Positions 1-13,284 of a DNA stretch of 64,000 nucleotides are shown here, piece after piece. This stretch comes from Amblyomma americanum (taxonomy: Eukaryota; Arthropoda; Arachnida; Ixodida; Ixodidae), in assembly GCF_052857255.1 (NCBI RefSeq), contig NC_135500.1, forward strand, positions 158,687,689-158,751,688, written 5' to 3'. The position numbers were made by a program, and so were the translations under genes. Under the pieces are notes generated by a model. That model searched no databases. It saw nothing but the letters and a program-made list of their open reading frames with translations, and was not told the origin of the DNA. How positions within the stretch are numbered: position 1 is the stretch's first letter; each line of letters opens with the position of its first letter.

Positions 1-2285
<2,285 letters not shown>

Positions 2286-2371
2286 CCTGTGACCTAGAGA
2301 AAGGCAGGCAGCGTCAGAACATGATGCGTGGGCAGTTTGCAATTTTTTGTTGCACGTCTCAGGAATGTAAG

Positions 2372-2430
2372 CGGGGAGGGAGGGAGGGAGGGAGGGAGGG
2401 AGGGAGGGGAGGGAGGGAGGGAGGGAGAGA
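2372..2430 (+). repeat. (GGGA)n tetranucleotide array
   Basis: About 14 GGGA/GGAG units lie within the left arm of the foldback element. The equivalent place in the right arm (3411-3436) holds CCGCCGCCTC followed by a run of C, so the simple repeats diverged after the arms formed. Confidence 0.95.
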
Positions 2431-2879
2431 AGGGCAGTAGTTTGAGGTTGAGAAAAAAAGACAAAAGATTAAACCTGCATATATCACCTATTAATTTATT
2501 ATTTAAATCTGCCCCTCTAATCATGTCATGTCCTGCTTGTCGTCCATTACGTCAAGCAAGCTCGGCGTACACCGTCACACTTACATGCGGCCATTCTGAG
2601 AGAGTGACTCTTAGTGACAACAACGTAAGAAGCTTTACATACTACCAAAATCTCTTGGACAAGTTCAGTTGTCAATAACGGCACACCAGCAAAACGAAAC
2701 CGCGACCACAACCCGGTCGTGTGACGTTTAATGGGTGATTATATATAAGTTGATGATAGCCAGGAAGAAAGAAGCGTCCCGGGTGAAATGATCCGAATGA
2801 ACGGCCATGGTCACGACCAATTTTAAACAACAGCGTTAAGGTTTTCATTTGGCGGCAATCTAGTTTCGTCCGCGTTGGC

Positions 2880-3130
2880 GTGTGATGAAAAGCAGGTAGC
2901 TCACGCGACCTTGTTACGTCGTCAAAACTTGTGCATCGGGCTGTGAGCAAACTGCCCACCATGGTAGGTGGCAGGTAGATTAACCCTTGGTCGCGAAAAA
3001 TTCCTTGGTAAGAACAACCTTGGTCTCACAGGCCCCACCAGTGGCTGTGTTTGATAGAGCCACCTGCTGGGGCAGTAGCGCCTCGCTGAACCGCTGCAGA
3101 ACTGCGCCAGTAGTGGTATGTGGCCTCCCA
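2880..3130 (-). repeat. Dispersed repeat family T, copy 1 (possibly tRNA-derived)
   Basis: It shares a series of blocks with copies near 21450, 21785, 32620, 42815 and 43330. The blocks are GACCTTGTTACGTCGTCA, GTGAGCAAACTGCCCACC, CTCACAGGCCC and a GCGCCTCGCTGAACCGCTGCA block. On the minus strand the last block resembles a tRNA A box (GGTGCAGCGGTTAAGC in better copies). This copy sits in the loop of the 2290-3505 foldback. Confidence 0.55.
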
Positions 3131-3505
3131 GCGATATATGAACGTGCCGTTTGCTTGGCGTGCCGTTATCGACAACCAAACTTGTCCTAGTGATTTTGGT
3201 AGTATCTACTGCTCTTTTTTTATGTTTTTGTCACTAAGTCACTCGATCAGAATGGCCGCATGTAAGTGCTACAGTGTACGCCGAGCTATCCCGACGTAAT
3301 TGACGACAAGCAGGACATGACATGGTTAGAGGGGCAGACTTCAATAATGCATTAATAGGTGATATACGAGTATACAGGTTTAACCTTTGTCTTTTTTGTC
3401 AACCTCAAACCGCCGCCTCCCCCCCCCCCCCCCCCTGCTTGCATTCCTGAGAAGTTCAATACGAAATTGCAAACTTCGCCTGCCTTTCTCAAGCTCAAGA
3501 ATAAT

Positions 3506-6400
3506 CAATTCAAGATATATAGGCATGTAGGCAGAACATATAGCAACAAAGAAGGAGTCCTTGCGTAGGAGGGATCCCTAACAGATGTTAAACGCTATGC
3601 GACGTTGAGAGAAAGAACAATGGCCGTGTCTGCGAAGTAATGCGGAAAGAGGACCCCATGCCGCTGAAGGGACCCATCGACGCTATCGCGTCCTACAATC
3701 AAGACGTAGCCTTTAAAAAAAACGATCCCTGGATTTTTGTTGCAGTGTTCGCTATTTTAATAAATAACGACCTCCAAAGTGCGTCGTCTAGTTCTCTCGG
3801 GAAGCGACAAAATGACTTTGTAAGGACTTTCCAGCAACAAGGTGGACATATTGGAACACAGGCAAAATTCGCTCGCTCGCTTTTTCGCTTTTCGTCCTCC
3901 GCGCGGCGACATCACGACGGTTACATAAAAGAATTGCCGTTTTACCGCGGATGAGTAACGGAAAACTACCATCCTGGTACTGAATGAGCGCTTCCTAGCG
4001 CTAGCCTCTAGGGGCAGAGCAATGATCTTCAGTTGGGGATATTAAGCCGCACATCTATTAATGCTATTGCTTCTCACAATCCTCCGCCTTGTTCGCAGAG
4101 ACGGGATAACCTTCAAGTTTTTATTTTGTCACTGTTCCGCAGAATTGCCATCCGCTATCACTAGGCTTGCCGCCAGCATCGCAGTGACGTGTCTGGCCGC
4201 ACTGCTTAAGATCGGGTCTTGCCAAGGGCATCGCTACTGCGGGGGAGCGCGAGGATTCAGAGGAATGGCTGGAATCCGAGACGAATAGCTTACCATGATC
4301 GGTCGAAGCAGGTCGCAAGAGAGATCAGCTTGAAGACAGTGGCGGACGAGCGATGCGGCTTTTGATTGCAAAGAGGCCTGGAACGTCGTGGGCTCCACGA
4401 GCAGCATCTCCCGCGTGAGCTTCCTCGTGCTGCAGATGCTCGCACTTCTTCATCGCCAGTCGCTCCCTCTGCAACAATCTTCTCGCCAATCTTCTCGCAA
4501 TATCCAAAGTCCCATAATCATACAGTAAAAGATTAAATCTCACACAACTCGTATTTATAGGCTTAAAAACAGGACGTCAAAATAGTACATAAGGGCTCAG
4601 TGGGCGCCAAATGCGGAAGCGACTATTTTCGTTACTTCAGCTCACAACACAGAAGGAAATGAAAAAGCGTTGTATTTTTCAATGTACAGAACTCAAAAGA
4701 ATTTTCTTTTTTTACTTTACGAGGGACAGGTGGACCTCCCACTCGCTACAAAAGAAACCTCTCGCCCCTGTTCACATTTCCGCTATGCACATTTTTTTTA
4801 ACAATGTTTATTTTCTCAAGGCATAAACGAGTATTTAATGATGAATGAAGAGGATACTTTAAAAAATGAAAAAAATGTCGCTAATCTATGCATAATTTCT
4901 TCTTGCTCTTGTCGCAGACACGTGAACGTTCGAGCTGATTATGCGTGTCATCCACAACACGCATGTTTAAAATGTGCATAGCCTTCCTGGAAGGTTGCAA
5001 TAGAAACGATTAAGGCTTTCGTCATGCCTGTATTGCAAAATCTATCGAGAATCATAATACGCTTCAGTACGCTTAGCGCGGAGCCCAGCACATCGAAATG
5101 CTCAGCAGTACATAATTGCTCAGCAGTGCGTGGCACAATGCATATGGCAAGCGCATGCTTTCAAACCAGGTTTTTACAATGAATGAATTTATAAACTTTA
5201 ATTAAATCTATAGTGCCTGCATATTGACCGAATGCTTTTCTTAACAAGCGAGAACAATTTTTTTCTCATCCATAGCTATATGCAGCGCTGATATCTCTTG
5301 CCCAGTGAAAAAGCAGAATGAGTTTACGTGCGAACCGTACACGCATTGTGAAAAAACAAATCTGCCAAACAAACTTAATTTTCCTCAGCATCGAAGGCGC
5401 ACCACATGAGCTGCACGAAACGCGGTGCGCGAGTTGCAGTGTGCAGACTTGAAGCTCACTTGCCACGCTCTTGGTAGGAGGGAGCGATAAAACATTTAAG
5501 TAAAGCTCAAGGTCCGAGGATCATTCATTCTCACTGTTCGTTTGCTTCGGTTGCTGTTCGCAAACATCCGCGTTGTCCTTGCCCGGGGTCCGCAAAAAGA
5601 CAATCAGAAGCTCATCTAGAAATATAACCTGTCACGGCGGTTGCCACAGCTGGTAACCACAGAGCCCTGGTGATGTCAAAATAGCACGTGTCAAAAATGT
5701 GGCGCAGCAAAGCGTCTACGCATTCGATAATATTTTCGAGGCGGATGCGCTTGCAAGGGCTTTTCACAAAACATTTTGAAAATTGAGGCGGAAAGAAGGA
5801 ATGGTTAGTGAGATAAAAATCCGCAAACTTGATATACCTCGGCTTCTTCAGCCATGCCTACCAGGCTGCTGCATCTTCCTCTTCTTCACCCCAGGTATAT
5901 GGCACATACCCACGCGGGGAATTGGCCAATGTGTAGTTGAATAAACAAAAAAGTTTCCATGGAAGCTGCATCTTCTTCCTTAGACCCCACAGCTGACAGC
6001 AAATGCGAGAACAGTGATGCCGATAATAACAGGGATCCCGGAAGAGCTATTGCACTAAAAATAACCGTTTCTTATCGACTACTGAGGCGAAAGCGGAACA
6101 TTTGTATTTAGTCGTCATGCCATGTCGAGCTGCGCACGCCGTTTGCTAGAACATGCTTCACGGTTTGGACCAGATAACGCACCCTGTGGCATATGCTCAT
6201 TTCCTGTGCCACAGCGCTCGCCTTGCGCTTTTCTTTACCGCGAAGCCAAACATAATGACTACAATATAGGGCTCAGAGTTGGGGCCACATCAGAAAGGAG
6301 TGAGATGGACCCAACATTAATTTTACTACTTATAAAAAGGGCAGTTTATTGCTGTCGACATCTTGACTCTTGCTTGGTGCACCTAAATTATTGGATTCTT
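3506..6400. other. No recognisable gene or repeat
   Basis: Nothing supportable is visible. Open frames are short, overlap on both strands and resemble no family I know. A slightly A-rich stretch at 4600-4900 and a GC-richer one at 4120-4320 are the only compositional changes. Confidence 0.45.
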
Positions 6401-6405
6401 TATAC

Positions 6406-6895
6406 TCATCGCATCGAGGTAGAGCAAGACTGTGAAGGGGAACAAGTAGACGCAAAAAGATGAATGTACCCCTGTTCAATATTTCTGCAGTCCCCTCTCA
6501 AGTCGGTGATGATGACTCTCGAGCCCTGGTTTGCGGCGGCTAGCTCAATGGCGACCTCTTCCGCGTGTGTTATGTCTTCAGCCGGAGCCGTCCACGTATA
6601 ATATTCCGTGCTTGTTTCCATATTGGCGGCTCGGTGCCTCCGTCCACGCAAGGCGCCTGCCACTGTGGTGGTCACGTGTCCTCCAGACTTCGAGGATGCG
6701 TACGCGCTCTTCGTCAGTGTAGGGTGGTGTATGTGTAGTCGGGGTAATAGGCGGCGTCCCGACGGTCTCTTTGAAAATCTTGTGTACTGCTTGCTCAAGT
6801 GTGCCTCCCGGAGCTCCGCGAACGTGTTTACTTCCAGTTTCGGGGCACTTTTTTTCAATATGGTTGCATTTGTAGACCACATGGCATTCTTGCAT
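6406..6895 (-). pseudogene. RNase H domain fragment of a non-LTR retrotransposon
   Basis: On the minus strand two frames together read as part of a LINE RNase H domain. One frame has SRQYGNKHGILYVDGSG, which fits the first catalytic Asp strand. The other has EDITHAEEVAIELAAAN (catalytic Glu helix) followed by SRVIITDLRGDCRNIEQG (second Asp strand). In intact domains of this kind some 30 residues normally separate the first strand from the Glu helix. Here they are almost adjacent and in different frames, so there is both an internal deletion and a frameshift. The His-containing end of the domain is absent and no reverse transcriptase is found upstream. It is a dead fragment of an I/Jockey-type element with RNase H, related in type to the copy at 14425-15060. 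The assignment rests on motif recognition and not on a search. Confidence 0.6.
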
Positions 6896-6944
6896 CGCTT
6901 CCGCCTTTCAAGCTGCCGTGTTTCTGTTACGGTTTTCACGCATC

Positions 6945-8065
6945 GTCATCACGAAAGCCGAGCTGTCACGAAGAAGAGGCCGTGACAGCCCCATTTGTAA
7001 AGGTCATAACGCCATAACCTTCATCAAACTGTAATCACCATTGACTTCAGTGAGTTTTGGATATCCTGACTGCACGAGTGGACAACAACAAAGGGAAGTT
7101 AACCGAGGGTGGCTGGCAGTTATACAGCGCAATAAGCAATAAGCGTGGGACATCTGCTGGAAATCTTCTAGAACACTTGGAGGACGACGCCCATAATCAT
7201 CAAAGCGAAATTTGCTTTTGAAGAAAATAACTGTGAAGCAAGTCTCAGTTCCCGATGGACACCTCATCCGCATCGTCAAGGAGGAGTAGAAGTATGGACT
7301 ATATAAAGGAACAAAGAGGCAGTGAGCTTAGGGCTCAGGACTGATTTCAAAAACGTCGAGTTCGTAAGCATGCACTGAAATTGTACAATTCACAGACGCG
7401 TTCTACAATTTTCCGTATGGATATATGGTGCCCTGTGCCGGTATTTAATTCTGTGCGCAAGCGTTTAGCAGCTGGAGCTCGGCATTTCACGATTGACCTA
7501 CCACAGTGGTAAATCATAGTGATGGCGTGATCGAAAGCGTTGATTTCAATATAGAGAATACAGAATCCACTGCAAAAACAGAGCGAAAAAATTACGCCAT
7601 AAAATTTACAAAAAGAGAATAAAACAGTGGAAAGAATAAGCAAAGAGATGAAAGAGAATAGCCGTACAAAACACCAGGTCAGGACCTAAATGAGTCGGGA
7701 ACAAAATAGGTCTGACGAAGGCGTCGACGAAGAAGAAGAGGACATTCGAAGAGAGCGGGAGGAGAAAGGGAAGAAGCGTACACTGAACAAAAATCAAACT
7801 GGCTGATGTGCGCTGCCAGTTCTTCCTGGTTTGTCAGAAATTTAACATGCCCACTAAGGAGGCCGTAGTTATCGCTTAGTTATAACCGCTACCCTTAACT
7901 AAAGTTTGCTACCACTAAAAAGCTGTGTTTAATATTCATTTTTTTTGGCCAATGGCGCGAAACACGACAACTACCAGCAGTGGCAATGTCATGCTTACAT
8001 ACGACTGCGGCAGAGAACGATAGTGTTGTAGTATCTTTATTGATGAAAGTCGATCAAAGCGCTAA
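6945..8065. other. No recognisable gene or repeat
   Basis: Unique-looking sequence. Minus-strand frames at 7347-7797 are rich in hydrophobic residues because of local A-rich plus-strand composition, and they show no domain. Confidence 0.45.
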
Positions 8066-8069
8066 ATTT

Positions 8070-8710
8070 GTTAGTGGGCTCTCTCAAGAAGAGAGAGAAA
8101 AGTGTTAGAGGAAAGGCAGGGAGGTTAATCAGAAAAATGTTCTGGTTGGCTACCCTTCACGGGAGGAGGGGGATGAGGGGGCGTAAAACAATAAGAAGTA
8201 GAGCAATGCGGTCCGTAGCAAGCACGACAAGCAGTGATACACGCATTATGTCACAGGCCGCCGTTGCTGCAGCTTGCACACCTTGAGGGCTGCCGAGCGC
8301 TAGGATCTGAGTAGAACAGATCGACAGTCCTCCGTTACTAACACACGGCAGTCAGGCAGCGCAGACGTTGCCTTGCGAAGTGCCGTTGCGGTGCAGTCGC
8401 GGCTGATAATGTGGATGACAGCGTGAGACATCCCAACTTCTTTGAGCGATGAGGCTGGAGGATGCACTGTTCCAGCTATTGGAGAGCTGCAAACACTGGA
8501 TTGAACAAATCCAGCTTCTGCAGTGCATTCTGTACAGCTGGCGTGTGCAAGCTGGAAAGCAGCACATGCATGGTATCCACGATTTTCTTCACCATTGCAA
8601 TTACTTGCTTGTTCGCGGCTTTAGCTGGCTCCTCATCTATTACTCTACCATCAGTAAGCTCGGCACACTGGATGCACGATGTCTGTTCCATCAAGAAAAT
8701 ATATGATAAA
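8070..8710 (-). pseudogene. Possible decayed coding remnant, unidentified
   Basis: The minus strand has a 72-codon stretch (8694-8476) with protein-like amphipathic composition, including AKAANKQVIAMVKKIVDTMH and a following LHTPAVQNALQKLDLF segment. Sequence downstream on the same strand (to about 8340) continues in a protein-like way in other frames. This could be the ORF1 or structural part of an old retroelement, because it sits among retroelement debris. I recognise no domain. The competing plus-strand frames over 8449-8725 look less protein-like. Confidence 0.2.
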
Positions 8711-8783
8711 GCTATAGCCCACTAAGTGCGAGCGGTGACACGAAAGCTCGACGTGGTAATGCAACACAACATCCGGCTATTCT

Positions 8784-9101
8784 AATAATAATAATAATTG
8801 TTTTTTGAGGAAAAGAAATGGCACAGTATCTCTCTCGTATATCGTTGGACACCTGAACCGCACCGTAACGGAAGGAATAAAGGAGGGAGTGAAAGAAGAA
8901 AGGAAGAAAGAGGTGCCGTAGTGGAGGGCTCCGGAATAATTTCGACCACCTGGGGACCTTTAACGTGCACTGAAATCGCACAGCACACGGGCGCCTTAGC
9001 GTTTTTCCCCCATAAAAACGCAGCCGCCGCGGTCAGGTTCGAACCTGAGAACCCCGAATCAGTAGTCGAGCGCCCTAACCACTGAGCCACCGCGGCGGGT
9101 T
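8784..9101 (-). mobile_element. Ruka-type tRNA-derived SINE, full length
   Basis: Read on the minus strand, it starts with a tRNA-like head (CCGCGGTGGCTCAGTGG as A box, then GGTTCGAACCTGACC around the B box). It continues through the conserved body (GTGCTGTGCGATTTCAGTGC, CCAGGTGGTCGAAATTATTC) and ends in a short (ATT)n tail at 8784-8799. It is flanked by a perfect direct repeat, CGGCTATTCT, at 8774-8783 and 9102-9111, the expected target-site duplication. Ruka SINEs are known from ixodid ticks. They are transcribed by RNA polymerase III and mobilised by LINE enzymes. Confidence 0.93.
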
Positions 9102-9170
9102 CGGCTATTCTGTCTAAACCATTTCAACAGTTAATAGACAACTGTACAATTGTTACTCGATGCTGTAGTC

Positions 9171-9740
9171 AATCAATCAATCTTTTATTTCAGCTTGTGG
9201 TTACAAACTGGGGAGGGCGAGAAAAAAGCAGCGAATGAGACGCCGCTTGACGGGCCTCACCACCCCTACAAGTTAGCTGTAGGCACAAGGCAGGAACAAA
9301 CACCAAATAAAACAAACAATACAAACGAATATTGAACAGGAATGACGGTAACCATCAAACTAACAGCGTTTACAATGGTACTGCCAAGGAGCAGACGAAA
9401 AGCAGGATGGAGGTCTACCCGACGTTTACAATGACACGAAACAGGTTCATGCCCTTGTACGCATTCTCCTAAACGACGCACGCAGTGTCCTTGCCGCCGC
9501 TTGAGACTGCCACAGGATGCCGCTGTGGTCCATCAGGCGACCGCATGCTTCGGACAGTGCATGTTGCGGAGCGGGGAAACAGGAGTTCGAATGTTTTCTT
9601 GTATGGTTCTTCATAGATCTTTTCGAATATAGGTCGAAGGGCGTCGCCATATCGAAAACTGGTATGCGCTTGTAGACCAGAAAAGAGCTAAGCATTATGT
9701 TCTCCCACTCTCTTTCCACAGGCCCCCTTCCCACCTCCAC
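9171..9740 (-). mobile_element. 3' end of a LINE, (CAAT)n-ended, 5'-truncated
   Basis: The left boundary, CAATCAATCAATCTTTTATT, closely resembles the 3' terminus of the intact LINE at 46553, which has CAATCAATCTTTATTTTTTC. On the minus strand both read as an AATAAA-like signal followed by (GATT)n. The approximately 570 bases to the right have an open minus-strand frame (9740-9447) with no recognised domain, so this may be 3' untranslated sequence of a related but different element. The 5' end is not defined. It stops at or before the C/A homopolymers at 9739-9765. Confidence 0.45.
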
Positions 9741-9765
9741 CCCCCCCCCCCCAAAAAAAAAAAAG
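9739..9765 (+). repeat. Poly-C / poly-A junction
   Basis: A run of about 14 C is followed directly by about 12 A. Such junctions often mark an insertion boundary, here next to the LINE 3' fragment. Confidence 0.9.
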
Positions 9766-9954
9766 CTTGCTCCGAAGGCCGTGAAACATGTCTACATGGA
9801 GTGGCCGAGAAAAACTATTCACTCCAAAAAGACGCCTATTCATTTCACCTTTCACGCCTCAAAACTAACTCTTACTCTGCCACGCACAGTCACGTACAAT
9901 TTGGCTGCTCATGTACGCTGCATTGCATGAAGCTCAGTACTTGTTAGATCAAGA

Positions 9955-10190
9955 GCGCCGCGGTGGCTCAGAGGTTTTGCGCTCGGCTGCTGACTCGAAA
10001 GACGCGGGCTCGATCCCGGCCACGGTGCTCGAACTTCGATCGAGGCGAAATTCTAGAGGCCTGTGTACTGTGCCATGACAGTGCATGTTAAAGAAACGCA
10101 GGTAGTCGAAATTTCCGGAGCCCTTCACTACGGAGTCCCTCATAGACGGAGTCGCTTTGGGACATTAAACCGTGAACCACAAATTATAAA
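9955..10190 (+). mobile_element. SINE-2 family copy (tRNA-headed)
   Basis: The head GCGCCGCGGTGGCTCAG (A box) and GGGCTCGATCCCGGCC (B-box region) are followed by the family body: GAGGCGAAATTCTAGAGG, GACAGTGCATGTTAAAG, TCGAAATTTCCGGAGCCC, TTCACTACGGAGTC and a CGCTTTGGGACATTAAACC end. The family shares its head with Ruka but has a different body and ends near TTAAACC(A/C)CATAAACC. This copy has no clear target duplication. Confidence 0.88.
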
Positions 10191-12255
10191 AGCAACCGCA
10201 TGCAAGATCTTATGGGCAGCCAAAATTGTAGCCGCACGCGGGGAGCTCGATGCCGGTTGCGCTCGTTGACGGATAAGCTGCGCTATGCCTCCGCCGCTGG
10301 TGCTCCATCAGAGGTAAAAGGTTGAGGCTTCAGGTCTCCTCGGTTTAACTACGTTAAAGCCCTACCACTTCTTTAGCTTTGCTAGTCAAGTAGCACTTTC
10401 AGAAGTACAATGTGCAAATAAAACGTCGCAACCTCCCCTCGCCCCGCAGATGCCCCTTTATTATTTGCCGTATAGTTTGCTCTTGCCTGGACTTGTAGTT
10501 ACATCCCACTTCAATGCGCTGACTTGCGATAACGTGCAATACTGAAACTACAAACCGCAGCTAACTCACTGTTATACGTAACGCTCAGAGATCATAGACT
10601 ATAAAAAATGACAAGCTGTAGCATACCTACTAAGAGGGTTGGGTTGAAATAGAGCAAAATTAGTCAAGTACGCTATTACAAATATTATCAAATGTTTACA
10701 TCACAAGAAATTTTAGAAGACGGCACCATGCACACATCAATTTTTCGTGTTTCGCAAGATTTCAAATGTCTCACTGAGGAACAATTCAGCACTGGAAAGC
10801 TGTACACTAGCTGTGACCTTCGAAAGAAAGATATTTGTTTTGTTGCTGCACTGACGATATCTTGTTAGAAAATGCGGAAACGTTAATCATGTGCTCTGGG
10901 AGAACAAGTAACCTCGAAATTTTTGGCCCCATTATGAATAGAAAGATCCTTTTCTGCGTCCTGATGTCATAGAAAGAGCACAAACATTCTACCAGCACCA
11001 CGGTCATAAAGGTCCATGAGCAGGGAAATATTAAAAGTTGAATTTTCTAAAGCTAGAGAACGGCGGCGCCTGGTCCTAGCGTTTCGCGGCTTTCATACCC
11101 GAGCGCCTGGCCGGTGATAATTATTAATCTACAGTAGTACTGCCATTCTGATGGAGCATGAACCACATAAATGAGGCTGCAATATGGAAAAAACTTCTAT
11201 TTTCAGTTGATGCGCTTTGTTGGGCAGAAAACTGCTGGTCATACCTTCCCAGGCAACTACGACGGTATCATTATGACGGTATCATTATTCGGAAAGTGCA
11301 TTTTCATCTCCCCGTTTCCCATTCTGGGGGCGAAAGCGAAAGCGCGATCTTGATAGCGTTTCCAAGAGAGGAGTCGGTGATTCTCAGGAGTGCCTACTCC
11401 TTAATCAGAAAATGCTAGGAGCAAGAATTCAGTAATTTAATGTGGTCTTAAATTCTTTTTTCAGAGTACGAGTACATGCAATGCATGATGAGAGCAATTG
11501 AGTTCGAGGTACGTGCTTTGTATCTCCGCAATGCTTTCTTCCCCCCTTATTTCCCGCGATCTGACATTTGCCGCTCGATCTTTTTGAAAATGTACGCACC
11601 AGCATTTTTAACTAGCGCAATACTTTCTCTAATCAGTCTTAGCTGCTGCTCACCCACATCCTTCTTCGCGGTCTCCACGTTTAGCTTCCGCCTTTTTGTT
11701 TTTTTTTCTTATAGACGCTTTATGTTTGCTGCTGGCAGGGCCCATGCAACGCTGGAAATTTTGGCTCCACCTATTGACTCGCGGATGAACTAGACACGGG
11801 CAACCAGTGTCCACGCGGGCCGCTATTAGACGAGCTGAAATTCAAGGGACTCAAGGTGAACAGTTGAAAAGCAGCGCCACAGCGCGGTGGTCTTCTAAAG
11901 CATAAAAAGATTCTAGTTTCTCCCAGGTCCAGTCGATAGCGCCACATTGTCAAGTTAGTCTGAGCCACGGTGGAAGAATATCCACGGTGGAAGAATATCC
12001 TTACACCGTGGTCTGAGCACCCTGACATTTTATTGATGACAACAGTTCATAGTTAAGTACAGGCCTTTGTATCGATTGCAAGTCTGCTGGTTGATTACTA
12101 TCGAAAAGAGCCGAGCTTGCTTCTAAAACAACTACTGCGGTACAATGGTTCAAATTCAAATACACTCATTTCATGTTCGTTTTTAACGATGTGTTGACAT
12201 GAGAGTTCTATTCCTTTGCTTTTTAACCGACTGTATTTTATCAGGCGAACTCTAT
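10191..12255. other. No gene; two short tandem duplications
   Basis: No coding or mobile sequence is recognised. A 14-base unit (GACGGTATCATTAT) is duplicated at 11261-11288. A 17-base unit (CCACGGTGGAAGAATAT) is duplicated at 11965-11998. Open frames are short and lack motifs. Confidence 0.5.
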
Positions 12256-12257
12256 TT

Positions 12258-12530
12258 TGGGCTAATTGGTTCATGATTCACAAAGAAAACGGCGCGAAAT
12301 ACGGGGACAAAAGAGAAATAGACACGACAGGACCTGCGCCAACTTACAACTTAATTTTATTTCGCGTAAAACCTGCCTTTCTGTAAGCGGCGTGGTGGCT
12401 TTACTGCGTGGTGGCTTACAAAAAGGCAGGTTAGACGCGAAATAAAATTCAGTTGTAAGTTGGCTCTGGTCCTGTCGTGTCTGTTTCCCTTTGAACCCGT
12501 ATTTCGCGCCGTTTTCTTTGTGGATATATA
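12258..12530. mobile_element. Compact foldback element with about 110-bp arms
   Basis: Left arm 12279-12388 and right arm 12414-12523 are inverted copies at roughly 90% identity, separated by about 25 bases. Landmarks are CAAAGAAAACGGCGCGAAAT, GACACGACAGGACC, CCAACTTACAACTTAATTTT and their complements. The left end is preceded by GGGCTAATTGGTTCATGATT. A related start, TTGGGCTAGTTTGTGC, is found at 57852. The element would fold into a long hairpin and encodes nothing, so it is a non-autonomous hairpin or MITE-like repeat. Confidence 0.8.
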
Positions 12531-12967
12531 AGGCAGCCGACTTCCTTCGACGCGTTGTCAGACAATTGCGCTCCCACTTGATGCTTCACTGATTCCTTGT
12601 TTTAACCCTCGTGAATGGACTAAAACTAATCATCTTTGTGTAACGCCATATCCGCGGACATTTTCTCTAGACCACTTTAGCCACCTTTCGGTTACTCTGC
12701 AAAGTATAGTATTTACATTATTCTGTTTTCATATCAGATGGCAGAACGTTACCGCGGCACAATACGGACGAAATAGTTTCAGGTCATCATCATCATGGTT
12801 TTCGCGCAGGAAGCAGCCATCTGTATCTCTGCTCAAGGTTTAAGAGCGATTCAAGGCACATCATTGCGTGAACTACGATGACTGCAATGCCGAAAAAAAA
12901 TTAGATGGTCAGTGTGATTGGAGTGATTTGTGTCCTGTCGATCGTTGCTGTGCGGGCGGTGGATAGT
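12531..12967. other. No recognisable gene or repeat
   Basis: AT-rich unique-looking sequence between the foldback element and the next SINE. It contains a short CAT trinucleotide run near 12786-12795. Confidence 0.5.
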
Positions 12968-13282
12968 TTATAATAATAATTGGTTTTCGGGGAAAGGAAA
13001 TGGCGCAGTATCTGTCTCATATATCGTTGGGCACCCGAACCGCGCCGCAAGGGAAGGGATAAAGGAGGGAGTGAAAGAAGAAAGGGAGAAGGAGGTGCCG
13101 TAGTGGAGGGCTCCGGAATAATTTCGACCACCTGGGGATCTTTAACGTGCACTAACATCGCACAGCACACGGCCGTCTTACCGTTTTTCCTCCATAAAAA
13201 CGCAGCCGCCGCGGTCGGGTTCAAACCCGGGAACTCCGAATCAGTAGTCAAGCGCCCTAACCACTGAGCCACCGCGGCAGGT
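12968..13282 (-). mobile_element. Ruka-type tRNA-derived SINE, full length
   Basis: Same structure as the copy at 8784. The minus-strand head CCGCGGTGGCTCAGTGG at about 13260-13278 is followed by the GGTTTGAACCCGACC B-box region, the conserved body, and a tail ending in (ATT)3 at 12969-12980. I cannot see a convincing target-site duplication, so it is probably older than the copies at 8784 and 26094. Confidence 0.92.
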
Positions 13283-13284
13283 CA

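Larger units (their letters stand above)
2290..3505. mobile_element. Foldback (long inverted repeat) element, non-autonomous
   Basis: The two ends are imperfect inverted copies of each other. The left arm runs from about 2290 to 2700 and the right arm from about 3145 to 3505. Matching landmarks include GAGAAAGGCAGGC at 2298 against GCCTGCCTTTCTC near 3480, CTCAGGAATG near 2358 against CATTCCTGAG near 3443, GGGGCAGA-like sequence near the middle of both arms, and GACAAGTT...AACGGCAC near 2655 against its complement near 3165. The arms carry different simple repeats at the same position: (GGGA)n on the left and a C run on the right. No transposase is visible. The central 2880-3130 bases belong to another dispersed family (family T), so this is a nested structure. 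The exact ends and target duplication are not resolved. Confidence 0.7.
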
